A DNA stretch of 64,000 nt from Phascolarctos cinereus. Taxonomy: Eukaryota; Chordata; Mammalia; Diprotodontia; Phascolarctidae. Location of the stretch: positions 5,426,001-5,490,000 of the forward strand of contig NW_018344126.1 in NCBI RefSeq assembly GCF_002099425.1, written 5' to 3'. The notes under the pieces are model-generated. The model saw only the letters and a program-made list of their open reading frames with translations. It had not been told where the DNA came from and ran no database searches. The translations under genes were made by a program, and so were the position numbers. Positions 26,286 through 38,766 of the stretch are shown here, one piece after another. Within the stretch, counting starts at the first letter, position 1, and the number at the start of each line of letters is the position of its first letter.

Positions 26286-27127
26286 AAAAGGTAGCAATAA
26301 CATTTTTGAAAAGTTACCTTTATTATTTATTTTGTGGGTGTGGGTATGAGTACATATGTACACCTGTTTAAATACATTAGGAAAAATACTGGTAATAGAC
26401 ATTTGCCATCGTAGAAAAGGCCAGCACATTTGGAATACTTCTCGTTTAAAAAAATGTGTAACATCTTCAAGGTTAACATTTTTAATCACTTTGCCAAGGA
26501 GTTAAGCAGAAAACTTCCATGTGAAACATAAAATTTTCTTGGTCATTCCCAAACTCAATACATTGACATACTGATACTTTAAAAAATGATTACAGTTTGA
26601 GTGAGTTGGAAAGCATGATCATTTCACTTAAAATAAAATTTCTGAGTGTATGTTGGGAATAGAGAAGACTTCAAGCTAATAATTATTTGTAAATAATCAA
26701 TAATTCAGCTAATTGAGCAGTAAAGCTAGTTAAGCAGGTGGATGTCTTATTTTATATAACACTAACAGAAAAAATACATCGTTCAATAATGAAATAATAG
26801 ATAATGACAACCAATGAACCTAAAAGTTTTTTTTCCCAAGCAGAAGTCATAATTCCTCATGAATAAACATTCATTGTATATAATGCAAAAAAATTAGCAA
26901 AAGTCTCATTCTTCTTTCATTATGCTGTCCAATAACTGCATAGTATCATAACTTATTTTTCTATTACTGTTTAAATGTTTTACTTATGTTTTTGTATGAA
27001 TATCTCTGGAATAGGGAGAAAAATATATCTAATTTGGTCACTTAGGAGTCACAATAGTTGGGAAAGCAGGATTCATGATGTGTAGGGTGAGAAAGCATCA
27101 ACTATTGTCAATAACCCCAAGTAGGGT
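26286..27127. other. Unassigned AT-rich stretch
   Basis: No repeat recognised. About 26670-26740 is dense in TAAT/ATTA cores ('ctaataattatttgtaaat', 'aatcaataattcagctaatt'). It could be a conserved non-coding element, but sequence alone does not show it. Confidence 0.3.
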
Positions 27128-27213
27128 CTCTCTCTGTGTCTCTGTCTTTTCTGTTTCTCTTTGTCTCTGTCTCTCTGTCATTGTCTGTCTTTCTATCTCT
27201 TTGTCTCTGTCTT

Positions 27214-27277
<64 letters not shown>

Positions 27278-27300
27278 CCTGTCACTCTCTCTTTTTCTTA
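27128..27300. repeat. (CT)n / CTGTCT low-complexity tract
   Basis: Degenerate 'tctctgtctttctgtctc' sequence leads into an uninterrupted (CT)n run at about 27217-27266 and then more pyrimidine repeats. The Ser/Leu/Phe-rich open frames across it are translations of the repeat. Confidence 0.95.
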
Positions 27301-29205
27301 AGATTGACTAAGGAAAAAGCAGGGAGAGCCCAGAAATCTGGAATGTTATTTAAGTTGTTTTATTATGTTGCTGGCAGAATAGTGTTTTCATAGGCTGGAA
27401 AAGCAAGACACTCTGGCCAGACTTTTCCAGTAGAGTAATGTGCTGGTGAGGAATCTAAGAACCTGGGTGATTTTCCTTGTGTTATGTGTGATGCCTGGCT
27501 TGTGCATCAGGATGTGCTACAAGCTGCTTTGAGATCTAAGGCAAAGGATAAAGCAAAAAGTTGCACAGAAATGATTCTGTGCCCTAAGGTCAGCAATAGA
27601 TGCATCCTTGATAATATCATCTGAGCCCTACCCCATTCTCTTAGTACTCTCTGTGTCAAGGTTACATCAGCAATCAGGCTAAAAAAGTTTTCTCTGAATA
27701 GCCTGGCAATGTTTATTAGCTAAAAGGCAAACATGCTTCTTTTTCTATACTTTCCCTTTTTTTTTGTTTGTATGTGGACTCTTCAGAAAATTTCTGAGCA
27801 CCACATAAATTTTGTCTGTGGTATCTAACATTTATTTACCCTTTCCTGAATGTTTTAAAAACACACTATTTCTAAATATTGACAAAAAGATATGGATAAA
27901 AATACCATGTATTTAAAAGCCACTTCTGTAAATTTTGAATTTTTTAAAATCCATTTTATATGGAATTTTAGGAGTTCAAAGTAATGTAGTTGGACTTTAC
28001 CATTGTCATTTTCTCTAGTGGTAAGTGGAGTCTGCCAACATGTATCTCTAATTACCTGCATATTATTTTTCTTAGGCTACTTGATACATGCTTTATTTAT
28101 AATATTTTGGCTCATGTGAAAATGTTGGGAAATGTAATATTTTAGGGGGCAAAAAGTTTTCAAGGGTTTTTTATTTGTTTTTATAGCATTTCCAAATAAA
28201 TGCATTTCAATGATATGTTTTATTTTCTTCCAGTATATGAGTATGGAACTCTGTAAATATTTTTCAGTGTTACTCTGTTACTCTGTCTCTTCTTATATCT
28301 TTAAGAATACCTTTTTCCTATGGCTTATTTCATGAATTCAGAGATTCACCCAAGTTCATAGATATTGAAACCCAGTATGTGAATTTCAATGCAGAAAAAA
28401 TCACCCTCTCTAACCAAAAATGAAAGAGGGGCCAACTGTGACATTTTTACTAACAGCAGAACACAGAGACAGTGACAGGCTCCCTTTACAGTGCTACAGG
28501 AAGGTGATTTGGGAAACAAAGTGTACTTAGGGGGTGTTGGGGGTGGCAATTTCCCCCAAAGTATCTGCATAACTTCTACAAGTATGAGTCTCTCTTATTA
28601 CAAATGCTGCCAAGCAGCCCATTCCAGATAAGGAATGGGAAGATGGATAGAGACTGAGAATTTCTTCAGTGGTTCCAGTAGTTGGAAGGGTTAAGAGTAC
28701 GGGAGGTGTTTAATATTTACTGAATGAAGGGTATGGTAGGGTTTTGTATGATACATGTCTTGCTATTGGCTGTTGTGGCAAGCATCGCATGCAAGCTGTC
28801 TTGAAATTTATTGATCCCTCACCTTTATGCTTTATTTCCCATCACTCTAAGAGTTTGGGAATCCTACTTGGAGACCACTGGTCTAGAATAGGATTGGTAG
28901 CTCATTGAGCTAAATTGAGGAAACATGACTATTACTACACTTTCTAATTCACAGGGGCAGTGCCTAAAATCAGAAATATGAGTGAAGAAGTCCCAAAGAT
29001 ATTCCATTTAGTAAGCCCTACTTACTGATTTAACTTTCTTCAGATTTCCTCATTGTTGTTCTATATGTTTCCTAATGAACCATATTAAAATAGCAAAATT
29101 TCAGTTAATATCAATTAATTATACTTAAGATTTTTATGATCGTGAAATCACAATAATGCTAAAAAAATAAATTTGCTAAGCAGTACAAGTTTCAATACTT
29201 TTTAA
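27301..29205. other. Long unassigned stretch
   Basis: About 1.9 kb with no repeat or coding domain I can recognise. Together with 13211-15867 it is one of the best places in the window to look for single-copy sequence. Confidence 0.35.
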
Positions 29206-30030
29206 AAAAAAATTTTAATAAAAAATTATTTTTCATTTTCAACATCACTTCCACAAGTTTTTGAGTTCCAAATTTTCACCCCATCTCACCCCTCCCCCCA
29301 CCCCAAGATGGTATGCATTCTGAATATCCCTTCCCCTAATCTGTCCTCTCTTCCATCTCTCCCCTCTTCTCTTATCCCCTCCCCTTTTATTTTCCTGTAG
29401 GGCAGGATAGACTTCTGTACCCCATTTCCTGTATTTCTTATTTCCCAGTAGCATGTGAAAATATTTTTTTTAAATATACGTTTTTAAAACTTTAGGTTTC
29501 AAAGTTTCTGTCTCCTCCCTCCCCACCCACACTCATTGAAAAGGCAATATAGGTTGTACATGTGCAGTTATGCAAAACACTTCCATAGTAGACAGGTTGT
29601 GAAAAACTAACTCTATTTCCCTTAATCCTATCCTGCTCTCCCATTTATTCTATTCTTTCTTTTGACCCTGTCCCTCCTCAGAAGTATTTACTTCTGATTA
29701 CCCCCTTTTCCAATCTGCCCTCCTCTCTATCATCACCCTGATCTCTTGTCCCCTTCTCCCCCTATTTTCCTGTAGGGTAAGACAGATTTCCATACCCAAT
29801 TGAATGTGAATGTTATTCCCTCCTTAAGCCAAATCCTATGAGAATAAGATTCACTCATTCCCTCTCACCTTCCCCTGTTTTCCCTCCACTATAAGAGACT
29901 TTTCTGTTTTTTTATGAGATAATTTACCCCATTCTACCTCTCCTTTTCTTCTTCTCTGAATATAATCCTCTCTCATCCCTTAATTTTATTCTCCAGATAT
30001 GACCCCTTAATCTTCATCTCACCCTGTGCC

Positions 30031-30031
30031 C

Positions 30032-30067
<36 letters not shown>
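30031..30067. repeat. (CTAT)n microsatellite inside HAL1 copy B
   Basis: About nine CTAT units between 'tcatctcaccctgtgccc' and 'ttcctctaactaccctaata'. This is the site where copy A holds GT/GGGT repeats. Confidence 0.95.
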
Positions 30068-30177
30068 CATATAATTTTTTTCCTCTAACTACCCTAATAC
30101 TGACAAAGGTCTCATGAGTTATAAATATCATCTTTCCATGCAGAAATGTAAACAGTTCAATCTTAGTAAGTCTCTTA

Positions 30178-31251
30178 TGACTTCTCTTTCCTGTTTACCT
30201 CTTCATGTTCCACTTGAGACCTGTATTTGAAAGTCAAATTCAACAAGAATGCTTGAAAGTCCTCTATTTCACTGAATGACCATTTCCCCCCCTGAAGGAT
30301 TATACTCAGTTTTGCTGGGTAGGTGATTGTAGGTTGTAATCCTATGTCCTTTGCCCTCCAGAATATTATATTCCAGGCCCTGCGGTACTTTAATGTAGAA
30401 GCTGCTAAATCTTGTATTATCTTGATTGTGGTTCCACAGTACTTGAATTGTTTCCTTCTGGCAGATTGTAATATTTTCTCCTTGACCTGGGAACTCTGGA
30501 ATTTGGCTATAATACTCCTAGGAGTTTTCCTTTGGGGATCTCTTTCAGGATCTCTTTCAATTTCTATTTTGCCCTCTGGTTCTACTACATCAGGGCAGTT
30601 TTCCTTGATAATTTCTTGAAAGATGATGTCTAGGCTCTTTTTTTGATCATGGCTTTCAGATAGTCCAATAATTTTTAAAATTCTCTCTCCCGGATCTATT
30701 TTCCAGGTCAGTTGTTTTTCCACTGAGATATTTCACATTCTCTCCTATTTTTTCATTCTTTTGGATTTATTTTACAGTGTCTTGATTTCTCATAAAGTCA
30801 CTAGCTTCCAATTGCTCTATTCTAATTTTTAAGGAAGTATTTTCTTCAGTAATCTTTTGGACTTCCTTTTCCATTTGGCCGATTTTTCTTATTACGGCAT
30901 ATTTCTCCTCATTGGCTTTTTTATCCTCTTTTGCCATTTGGGTTAGGCTAATTTTTAAGGTGGTATTTTCTACAGTATTTTTTGGGTCTCCTTTAGCAAG
31001 CTGTTGACTTGTTTTTCATGATTTTCTTTACATCACTCTCATTTCTCTTCCCAGTTTTTCCGCTGCTTCTCTCTTACTTGCTTCTCAAAATTCCTTTTGA
31101 GCTGTTCCAAGGCCTGGGACTGATTCATATTTTTCTTGGAGGCTTTGGATGTAGGAGCTTTGACTTTTTTGTCTTCTTCTTGTTTATTTTGATCTTCTTT
31201 GTCACAAAAGTAAGATAATATAGTCTGAGTCTTTTCGTGCTGCTTGTTCAT
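30178..31251 (-). pseudogene. HAL1 copy B ORF1 remnant (L1 ORF1p-like)
   Basis: The likely start is the ATG at 31251 (MNKQHEKTQTILSYFCDKED). The N-terminal part is charged (NMNQSQALEQLKRNFEKQVR), with the coiled coil at about 31000-30780. The RNA-recognition-like domain is near 30700-30650 ('RILKIIGLSESHDQKKSLD'), then 'KTPRSIIAKFQSSQVKEK' near 30520 and a C-terminal domain reading 'WSFSEIEDFQAFL' near 30270. A 182-codon open piece (30723-30175) survives; frameshifts separate it from the N-terminal piece. It aligns with copy A ORF1 throughout. Confidence 0.86.
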
Positions 31252-32101
31252 GATCCTGGCCAATTACTTGAGTTTTAAACTCTTTGTTAAGGTACGAATC
31301 TGCTTCCAATATGGAAAATGTACTGTCCCAAGCTTCAGGGATTTGTGTAGCTGTTTTCAGAGATATTTGTAGGGACCTGTAAATTTTCAGTTCTTCCAAG
31401 GTGATATGATAAGGGGCGAGGTGTTTACTCCTTTCCTGGCCTGTGACTACAAGTACTACTTTCTGTCCTGTAACTGTGGGGAGGGTTTCCTTTCCACAGC
31501 CACTACAAGGTCCACCACAGCAGTGCTCCTCCTTGCCCCAAGACTGCTGCCCATAACTGTTACCCAGATTCAAACATGGGCAAAGGAAGAGATTCCTGCT
31601 TCAGCACTGACAAAGAGATCCCTGCAATCCCTTTCTGATCAGCCACTGGATTCCTCTTCAGTCTATGGGCCAGAAGCTCAGGAAGCAGCTGCCCCACCCC
31701 AGGGCCATGCTCTTGGGGAATGGAGCTGAGACCCTGCCTTCCTGTCTCAGCCCTGCAGAAACACACTTTTCCCACTGACCTTCTAATTTGTCTTTGGCAT
31801 TTGTGGATTGAGGAGTCTGGAAACCTCCACAGCTGCCCGTGATTCAATCCTTTGAGGCCTTCTCCAGGTTTGCTGTGGCCTGTGCACCCACACCATGCTG
31901 TGCTGTGCTCCCAGCCCTGAATGATATACCTTTCTGATCAAACATCCAGGTTGTCTTGGGCTGGAAATTTGTTTCACTCTGTCTTTTTGTGGGTTCTGCT
32001 GCTTCAGAATTTGTTTAGAGCCATTTTTTATGAGTATTTGGAGGGGTGTGGGGGAGAGCTCAAGCAAGTCACTGCTTTCACTCTGCCATCTTGGTTCCAC
32101 C

Positions 32102-33055
32102 CTCTCTCAATACATTTTTCAGGGATGTATTACACTTCTTGTCAGCCATCAGTTTTTTTATACTCCGGAATCATATTTGAAATCAATTTCTTTGGAAATA
32201 TGAAAACTAACCTAAGTAGCCACCTCATTTTCTGAGCTAACATTCTTGAAAAAAGCATTCTTCCCCTCTGAGATTTTTCAACAATTTAAAAGCTTTAATT
32301 TGTTTCCATTGGTGTCCAATTCACTTAAGTCAGGATGTTTTGATTTGAAATGGCAAGGAAGATTGTATTCCTTTGGAACACCTATTACTTATTGGCAAAC
32401 GTGGCACAATATTTTGTCTCTCTTGTAAGTAAAGAAGTATATATTTGTCCACCCTGGATTAAACATTCTGTGTTCTGATTCAGCATTTTTTTTATCACCC
32501 ATTTAACAAAGTCACCCCCAAAATTTTAATGTCAGAACCAAAAAATTTCTACAGCAACTGCTCATGTACAAAAAAATACTAAATTGAGTATCTGACCTTG
32601 AAGAGAGCACCACTCATGTAACTTGGAGGGCAGCCATGCAGCAAGGGAGTGGAAGAAGTCCTTGCATTGTTGCTGCTCATCACATAGTAGGTGTCAGTTG
32701 CATTAGCACGTGGCTGCACTCCTTTTGTCCCTGTTCAATGCTAGTAATGACTGAAAACACAGCAAAAAGATATGACTCTCCCTCCTCTCAGAATAGAGAC
32801 AGACTGAAGATGGTTGGTTGCCATGGGTCCCATGAAAAACAGGAGACAGTGAGCCATGGCAACCCACCACCAAATTACATGATGGGCTTAATAGTGATTA
32901 GTGGAAGGCAAGTTAATTGGGGCACAGACAAAGCACTTGTTACATCTTTACTTTCTTTTCATCCTTTACATTTTTCATGGGTCACACAAAATCTTTTGGA
33001 GGGCTGCAAGTGGCCTGCAAGTTGTATTTTGTATAGGCCTGCCTGAAGATATAAA
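32102..33055. other. Mostly unassigned; possible hAT-like end near 32970-33045
   Basis: 'gggctgcaagtggcctgcaa' near 33000 resembles the 'ggcccgcgggccgcatgtggcc' terminal region of hAT-type non-autonomous elements seen in many mammals. The rest (32440-32970) is not recognised; the 136-codon plus-strand frame at 32636-33046 has no domain. Confidence 0.35.
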
Positions 33056-33640
33056 AGAAAAAAAATAAATTATATGTACAGAAATATTTATAGCTCTTTT
33101 TAAAAGTTGCAGAAAAAAAAAGAGACTAATGGATTGCATACTTATTGGGGGATGCAAAATAAACTATGGCTTTTGAATATAATATGGCTTCTGATTATCC
33201 CATTGTTCTATAAGAAATGACAAAAAGGGATAGTTTTAGAAAAAAAAATCACGGGAAAACTTGTTTGAAATGACGAAGACTGAAGTGAACAGAAGCAGAA
33301 AGATAATTTGTCTAATAACAATAATACATAAAGACAAATAACTCTGTAAGGCTTAAGAACTATGACTAAATGAATAAGCATGACTCTAAAGTTCAAAAAT
33401 TAAGGATGCTGCTCACATCCTGATGGAGAGGTGAAGGACACAAGATGAAGAATAAGACATACATTTTTGATGTGGCTAATGTGAGAACTTAATTTGCTTG
33501 CCTAACTATAGTTATTGCAAGGCTTTTGTTTTTGTTTTCGTTGCTGTTGCAGTTAAAGTTGTTTTCTTTCCTAATAAAGGATGGGGGAATGTGGGTGAGA
33601 GAAAATAAATGCTTGTTGATTGAAACTTTTTTTTTAAATA
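33056..33640 (+). mobile_element. Old L1 3'-end remnant
   Basis: Weak but ordered L1 ORF2 C-terminal and 3' UTR landmarks: 'atgcaaaataaactatggc', 'ccattgttctataagaaatg', 'gaagactgaagtgaacagaa' and 'gcagaaagataatttgtc', with an A-rich end near 33640. Confidence 0.55.
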
Positions 33641-34239
33641 AATGCGTATTAGTCAACTTCAACTGATGCCTCACTGCATCAAAGAAATACTTCTATTCCT
33701 CCTTAATAGATTCTCTATATAAGCTATTTCTAATCTTCTTTTCTGTCCTTACACCTTCCATAACTCTCCTTTTCCCCACCTTCCATCAACCCTCAGGTAA
33801 GCATTTCACCTTATACTTTACTCAGACAATTGAGGACAGATTTCCTTTCCATCATATCTCACTTTTATAGAGGTGATAAAAAATTGGCTGTTCACTTCAA
33901 CTCTTCATTTAGTCAGAGTGGTGATAGACTCAAGGTACAGAATTACATAATAATAATTATTATTTTTAGATTTGAACAGTGTCATAATTTGTTCTGCTTG
34001 GTACTGCTAAGGTATTTTGTGATAGGAGGGAAACAAATTTATTTTTATTAATTGAATAAAATATTAAAATATCTCAATCCTTTTATGTGGGAGGAGAGCT
34101 GGGAGCAATGGTCAGACTTTACAAAGGCTTTATTTAAGGGAAAACTTTATAATTGGGGCTATTTAAAAATGGAATAGATTTGTTCCAAAGGTTATGGCTA
34201 TCTCCCCATTACAAATTTTTAAATAGAATATAATTGACA
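33641..34239. other. Unassigned stretch
   Basis: No gene or repeat recognised. Confidence 0.3.
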
Positions 34240-34370
34240 TCTTTTTTTTAAAGTATCTCCTCTCCTCCCATCCAATAGATAAATGCCTTGATGTCAGGAC
34301 TATTTTGTTTTTCTATTTGTATACCCAGATTCTAGTAGAACATATGAGATGCTCAAAATTCTTGTTTACT
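34240..34370 (+). mobile_element. L2 3'-end remnant
   Basis: 'aatagataaatgccttgatg', 'tcaggactattttgtttttc', 'tatttgtatacccagattct' follow the L2 3' UTR order. No tail repeat survives. Confidence 0.48.
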
Positions 34371-35208
34371 TTTTTGATTAGGGAATTTTTCTAAAGGTGT
34401 GTATTGGACTTGATGGCCACTGATGTACTTTCCAAGAATGAGATGCATTAATTTTGTAATTTTGTGATTAGACTAATTTTTCTTGTCTTTAGATGAGAAC
34501 TAAGACTCATGTGGTGGAAATTGTAAGGAGGCAGATGAATATTGAGATGGAGCCAACAACGTAATGTGTCCTCTTCACCAGAAGTACTGAAAGAAAAATT
34601 GAGTTACTAGTAGGAATGCTTTAGCAGTGATTATGCATTGGAGAAGTTGGCAAAGATAGCCTATAGTGTTCCTACCCACTCATAATTAACTAGGATTCCA
34701 TGGTGTAACAAAGAGAAGGAAATACATGTTTGTTTGTTTGTTTGTTTTAATAGGAAAGAATAATGTTTAGTGACCTTCTTTCTTATTTGTTTATTTCAGA
34801 GACAGAACGTCTCCTTCTCCTGTGTCACCACAGATTTTTTTTTCCATGTCTGTCATAGACCAGGGAAGGCAAATAGTTTTATGATTCCCCTAAATCTGAA
34901 CTTGCCTGATTCAGAAGAACTTAGGCTCCATGCGGCTGGAGGTTGCCTTTTATAGCTTTGTGGTCCAGGAAAAGGTGTCTGAAGCTTTAAATTGCTAGCA
35001 AACTGCTGAACACTGTCATTTATGTTGTAGACTACTATTTCAACAACCTAAACCTGCTGTGAATTTGTAACTCATAATACTGAACAGGATGCTTCAAGAT
35101 TTGTCAGTAGATCAGTGTAAAGCAGAGTCAGATCTATTCAGGATATTTAATGGGACACTTGTATATTCATTATACAATATGAAGAATTAAGATTACCCCA
35201 GTAATAAT
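34371..35208. other. Unassigned stretch
   Basis: No repeat or gene recognised except a short (TGTT)n at about 34728-34747. Confidence 0.3.
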
Positions 35209-35211
35209 GCT

Positions 35212-35264
<53 letters not shown>

Positions 35265-35274
35265 TTATCTATAA
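35209..35274. repeat. (ATCT)n microsatellite
   Basis: About 15 ATCT units with one late T variant. Confidence 0.95.
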
Positions 35275-35734
35275 CAAGGGAAAGGAGATGAAGACAAGAA
35301 AACCAACTTGCAAAGTGAAGAGAAAGGAAAATAAATGGTTAGATTAATAAAATTTATTTATTCGGTTTGTGTGGTTTAGTGTGTTTTCCCATAAGATATT
35401 CTACAGGCCTGTTCAAGGAAGTGGGGCGTCAGAAAATGGTTCTATTGGGAATTGATTTTATAGCTTCTTCATTTTACAGTTGAGCATGTGTGTTTATCTT
35501 TTTGAGCTTAGATTTAATGCAGTGAAACAAGTTCTAAATATCAGAGCAGAAGCAAAAAAAAATCATGTACCAAAGCAAACCTGTCATTGATTCAGGATTT
35601 GTCCCAAAGAAAAAAGTAGGCTTATCACCAAGTCTTGAAGAAAAGCTTTGGACATCTAATCATCCACCCAGTAAATGAGATTTCAGACTTTCAAAGGTAA
35701 AGTCAAGAAGGATTTCCTTTTCTCGTATATAATG
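35275..35734. other. Unassigned stretch
   Basis: No repeat or gene recognised. Confidence 0.3.
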
Positions 35735-36115
35735 TATATTCAATTCAGTTAAATGAACATTTATTGTGTACCTACGTGTGCAAGGCCCAGTGCTAGGTAC
35801 TGGGAATGCAAAGATGAAAAATATCCTGGTCCTGCTCTCAAGGAATTGTATCACCTATATGACAAATACACACATAAGAAAAATACAAGGTAGAATATGA
35901 TAAAGGCAAGGGAAAAAATCCATGTAAAATTCTACAATAAAATTGGAAGAAGATCAGAACACTTTCAGGGAGATGAAGGGAGGCCTCATGAATGAGATAA
36001 CTATGAACCTGGGCCTTGAGGAAGAACTGTATTTCACCAGGTAGAAATAACTAGAAAAATAATTGTGGCATAAGAGATAGCTTGTATGACATCCAGAGGT
36101 GAGAGATTCAAGATG
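35735..36115 (+). repeat. Dispersed repeat, same family as 1557-1890
   Basis: One of the more complete copies: 'atgaacatttattgtgtacc', 'caaggcccagtgctaggtac', 'tgggaatgcaaagatgaaaa', 'tgctctcaaggaattgtatc', then after a gap 'cctgggccttgaggaagaac'. Confidence 0.58.
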
Positions 36116-36149
36116 AAACTAGGGAATAACTTTGTTGGATTACATAGGC

Positions 36150-36315
36150 GTGGATGGAAATCAAATCAAAAATTTCTTTAATGAATATTATGTGCAATAC
36201 TACAGTTTGGGGTACACAAGGAAAAAAATGGTATCTTGGCTACAGGGAAGTTACATTCTTCTGGGAACGTACAGATAGAGAAATAAACATACTACAAGAA
36301 AAGGGAGGAGTTTCT
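36150..36315 (+). repeat. Dispersed repeat, second adjacent copy
   Basis: The same order in a more diverged copy: 'tttctttaatgaatattatg', 'tttggggtacacaaggaaaa', 'cagggaagttacattcttct', 'gggaacgtacagatagagaa'. It lies directly downstream of the previous copy in the same orientation. Confidence 0.48.
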
Positions 36316-36379
36316 ATATCTTCTATCTCAATTAATGAGAGTGAGTACATAATAAAGTTTATTTCCCTTCAGTTACATT

Positions 36380-36815
36380 GCTTGGATTCAACTCCACCAT
36401 CCTCATGCCCCAGTAGGAAAATCTCATCATCACGGAGACATATCACCTTTGACACTGACTTCAGTACTCTTATTTGTCTCTGCCCCTCTGAATGAAGGGC
36501 AGGATGGAGGAGCAAAAGAATCTTTCCAGACCCCCACTTAAAGAAAGGTCAGTAGCCCAGCCAACTCTTTATTTCTTACCAGCTCTACTACTTGGATTCA
36601 ACTCCATAATCATCATGCCCTTGCTCTGGGTAACTTCTCACCCTCCTCCCTGCCCCCCCCTTCTTAGTTTTCTGCTTCTTGTCTTCTCCCCACCATTAGA
36701 TTGCTATCTCCTTGAGCGCTGAGATTGTCATTCTTTTTCTTATTTGTATCCCCACCTTAGCACAGTTCCTAGAAAAGAGTAGCCACTTAATAAATGTATA
36801 TTGTGTTATATTGTA
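36380..36815 (+). mobile_element. L2-like 3'-end region with an internal near-repeat
   Basis: The end reads 'attagattgctatctccttg', 'tatttgtatccccaccttag', 'cacagttcctagaaaagagt' and 'cacttaataaatgtatattg', an L2-type 3' UTR. Upstream, 'cttggattcaactcca' occurs twice, at 36381-36396 and 36591-36606. Confidence 0.45.
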
Positions 36816-38766
36816 TAAACAAGATATTGCTTACCCGTCTGTCTTTCTATGAACTGTGAACCATTCTGATTAGGAAAAAAAAAAAAGGAACAGTTGCTTG
36901 GCTAACCAAACAAGATAACTATATCTTTGGAGACTTTAAATATTTGGAAAGATTTCAGTAGGGAGCCAGTCTAGTTTGAAGGCTATTTAAGTGGTGGACT
37001 AGCTAGGGATGGAAAGTTCCAGGTCAGAGGATTCCAGCTTAAGTCAAGCCCCTGAGAGGGAATCATTCTTACTGTGTGGTGGGTGGTGGTGGTGGGGAAA
37101 TAAGATGAAGAAGAGAATGTCGTTCTCCTCTACAATGAACATTGACCTGGTCCTCAGAGAGACTGGACCAGTAGGTGACAAGACCTGCAGTAAAGAGCAA
37201 TAGTCATTCAAATAAAGGCAATTTCAAGGAGCATGACTTGTCAAGCCTAGAGAGTCATGCCATCTATGAACTTTAGGAAGATGCCAACCCTCAAAGGCTA
37301 CCAAAGGGCTGCAACAAAGGGAAACTTAATGATGAGTCTACAAAGGGAGAAAGGGATTTTCAGTGACCAAGAGTTGTGTTAACTTCTTGCCATATGCCTA
37401 CCTCATGACATCTGTATTTTATTCCTTCTTTCCCCAAGATTCTGTTGCAAGTAAAAAATTTTGAGAGATGGTTTCGGTTTCTGAGTAAATTATAATCAAT
37501 TTTATAAACCACTGCTAGCAAGTAGGTTAACAAAAAGGCTGGTTTGTTCTCTTGATGACCAAAGAGGAATAACTTGTAAAACCTTTGATACTTATAAAGC
37601 TTTTGGAAAAGGGGGTGCCCCTGAGGTGGAAATCAACTCTGATTGGTTAATAAGTGATGACAAGAATGAATATTGTAACATGAGGTGGGCTTATTTTAAT
37701 AAGGGGCTAGGGGAATTTGACTCTGATGACTCAGTTGTGGCCAAAGAAAATTATCTATATCCATATCAACCATCTGATGAAAGGGAGAATCCATATTTTC
37801 CCAAACATATCTGAGTAAAACAGAATGGGCCAGAATCCATTCACCTATCTTTACTTTTAGAAGAGATCTGAGTTCCCCCTCTCTCAGTATTAGCCCTGCA
37901 TTTGAAGGCTGCCTGAGTAACCTAGAGGTACTGATTTCTGAATAAGGAAATAGAGAAGGGGAAAAAACCTTGATCCTAATTCAATAACTAGATAATAAAA
38001 ATGAGAAATAATCATTTCACTCCATTTGTGTGTTTGTGGGATAATATGATCCATACTTTTGAGGCGAACATTTTTGTGCCAAATGTTTTTACTATACCAT
38101 CTTAGTAAATGTCTTTGATAAAAAAAAACAGCACTTATACAGTCTATCAGTAGAAAGTACACTGGTGGAGGCTTGAAAGTTACAGTACTAGAAACCCTAC
38201 CCCCTAACAAAAGGACCCAGGTTCCTTCCAGGATTCAATTCCATGATCAGTTTTCTTTAAAAGGTAACAAAGCTGACCCTAGGACTTGATTGGCCTTTGC
38301 CTTCCCTGATGAAACTTCTTGTTTACCTAAGAATAAACAAGTCATACTCATGTATTCCTATGTGTTCATGGCCCTTCCAATTTGGTGAATATATGAAGAA
38401 TGCATGAATCACCACATCGTGTTCTGCTGACTAAACATATTTCCACGTGGAGACAAGGGGAGGGATGGATCTAGAGAAAATGAATGCCACTGCATTCTTG
38501 TATATCCTTGCTATGGTTGGGCAAAGTACACCTCCTTCTGTTAAATTTCAATGATTCTCAAGAGCCTTATTTCATCCTAACGTCAAATTTAAACTGGTTT
38601 TCAGTTTAGGCCTGCCACTAATACCTCTAGGAACCCTGAGAGAGAGGTATATTTCCCTCTGGGGAACTCAGCTTGTGAGAATCCAATTAGGGGAGTAGCA
38701 TCCCGTGTCTATGCCCACACACAGTGAGACAGAGTATGCTAAGACTGGGAAACGAGAGAGGTAAAT
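36816..38766. other. Long unassigned stretch
   Basis: About 1.95 kb without a recognised repeat. The 62-codon plus-strand frame at 37626-37814 is acidic with no familiar domain. The sequence is less simple and higher in mixed composition than its surroundings, so it may be an unnamed old element or unique DNA. Confidence 0.35.

Larger units (their letters stand above)
29206..32101 (-). mobile_element. HAL1 (half-L1), copy B, near full length
   Basis: On the minus strand it starts near 32101 ('aaccaagatggcagagtgaa'), with a 5' UTR to about 31252, ORF1 (31251 to 30178), and then a 3' region of about 1 kb whose order matches HAL1 copy A block for block. It ends near 29206 at 'aaattttaataaaaaattat'. 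There is no ORF2. 'tcaatacttttt' (29192-29203) and 'tcaatacattttt' (32107-32119) flank it as a plausible target-site duplication with one difference. It is dependent on L1 enzymes and dead. Confidence 0.86.

Noticed and set aside
27075-27393. Ser/Leu/Phe-rich open frames
   Set aside because: They translate a (CT)n and CTGTCT low-complexity tract.
32636-33046. A 136-codon open frame as a gene
   Set aside because: Composition is uneven, no motif is seen, and its end overlaps a hAT-like repeat sequence.
37626-37814. A 62-codon acidic open frame as a small gene
   Set aside because: No domain, no codon bias that can be judged, and no neighbouring exons or signals; left as unassigned sequence.
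37440-38766. An LTR or endogenous retrovirus remnant
   Set aside because: No paired end repeats or retroviral protein motifs could be recognised, so it is left unassigned.
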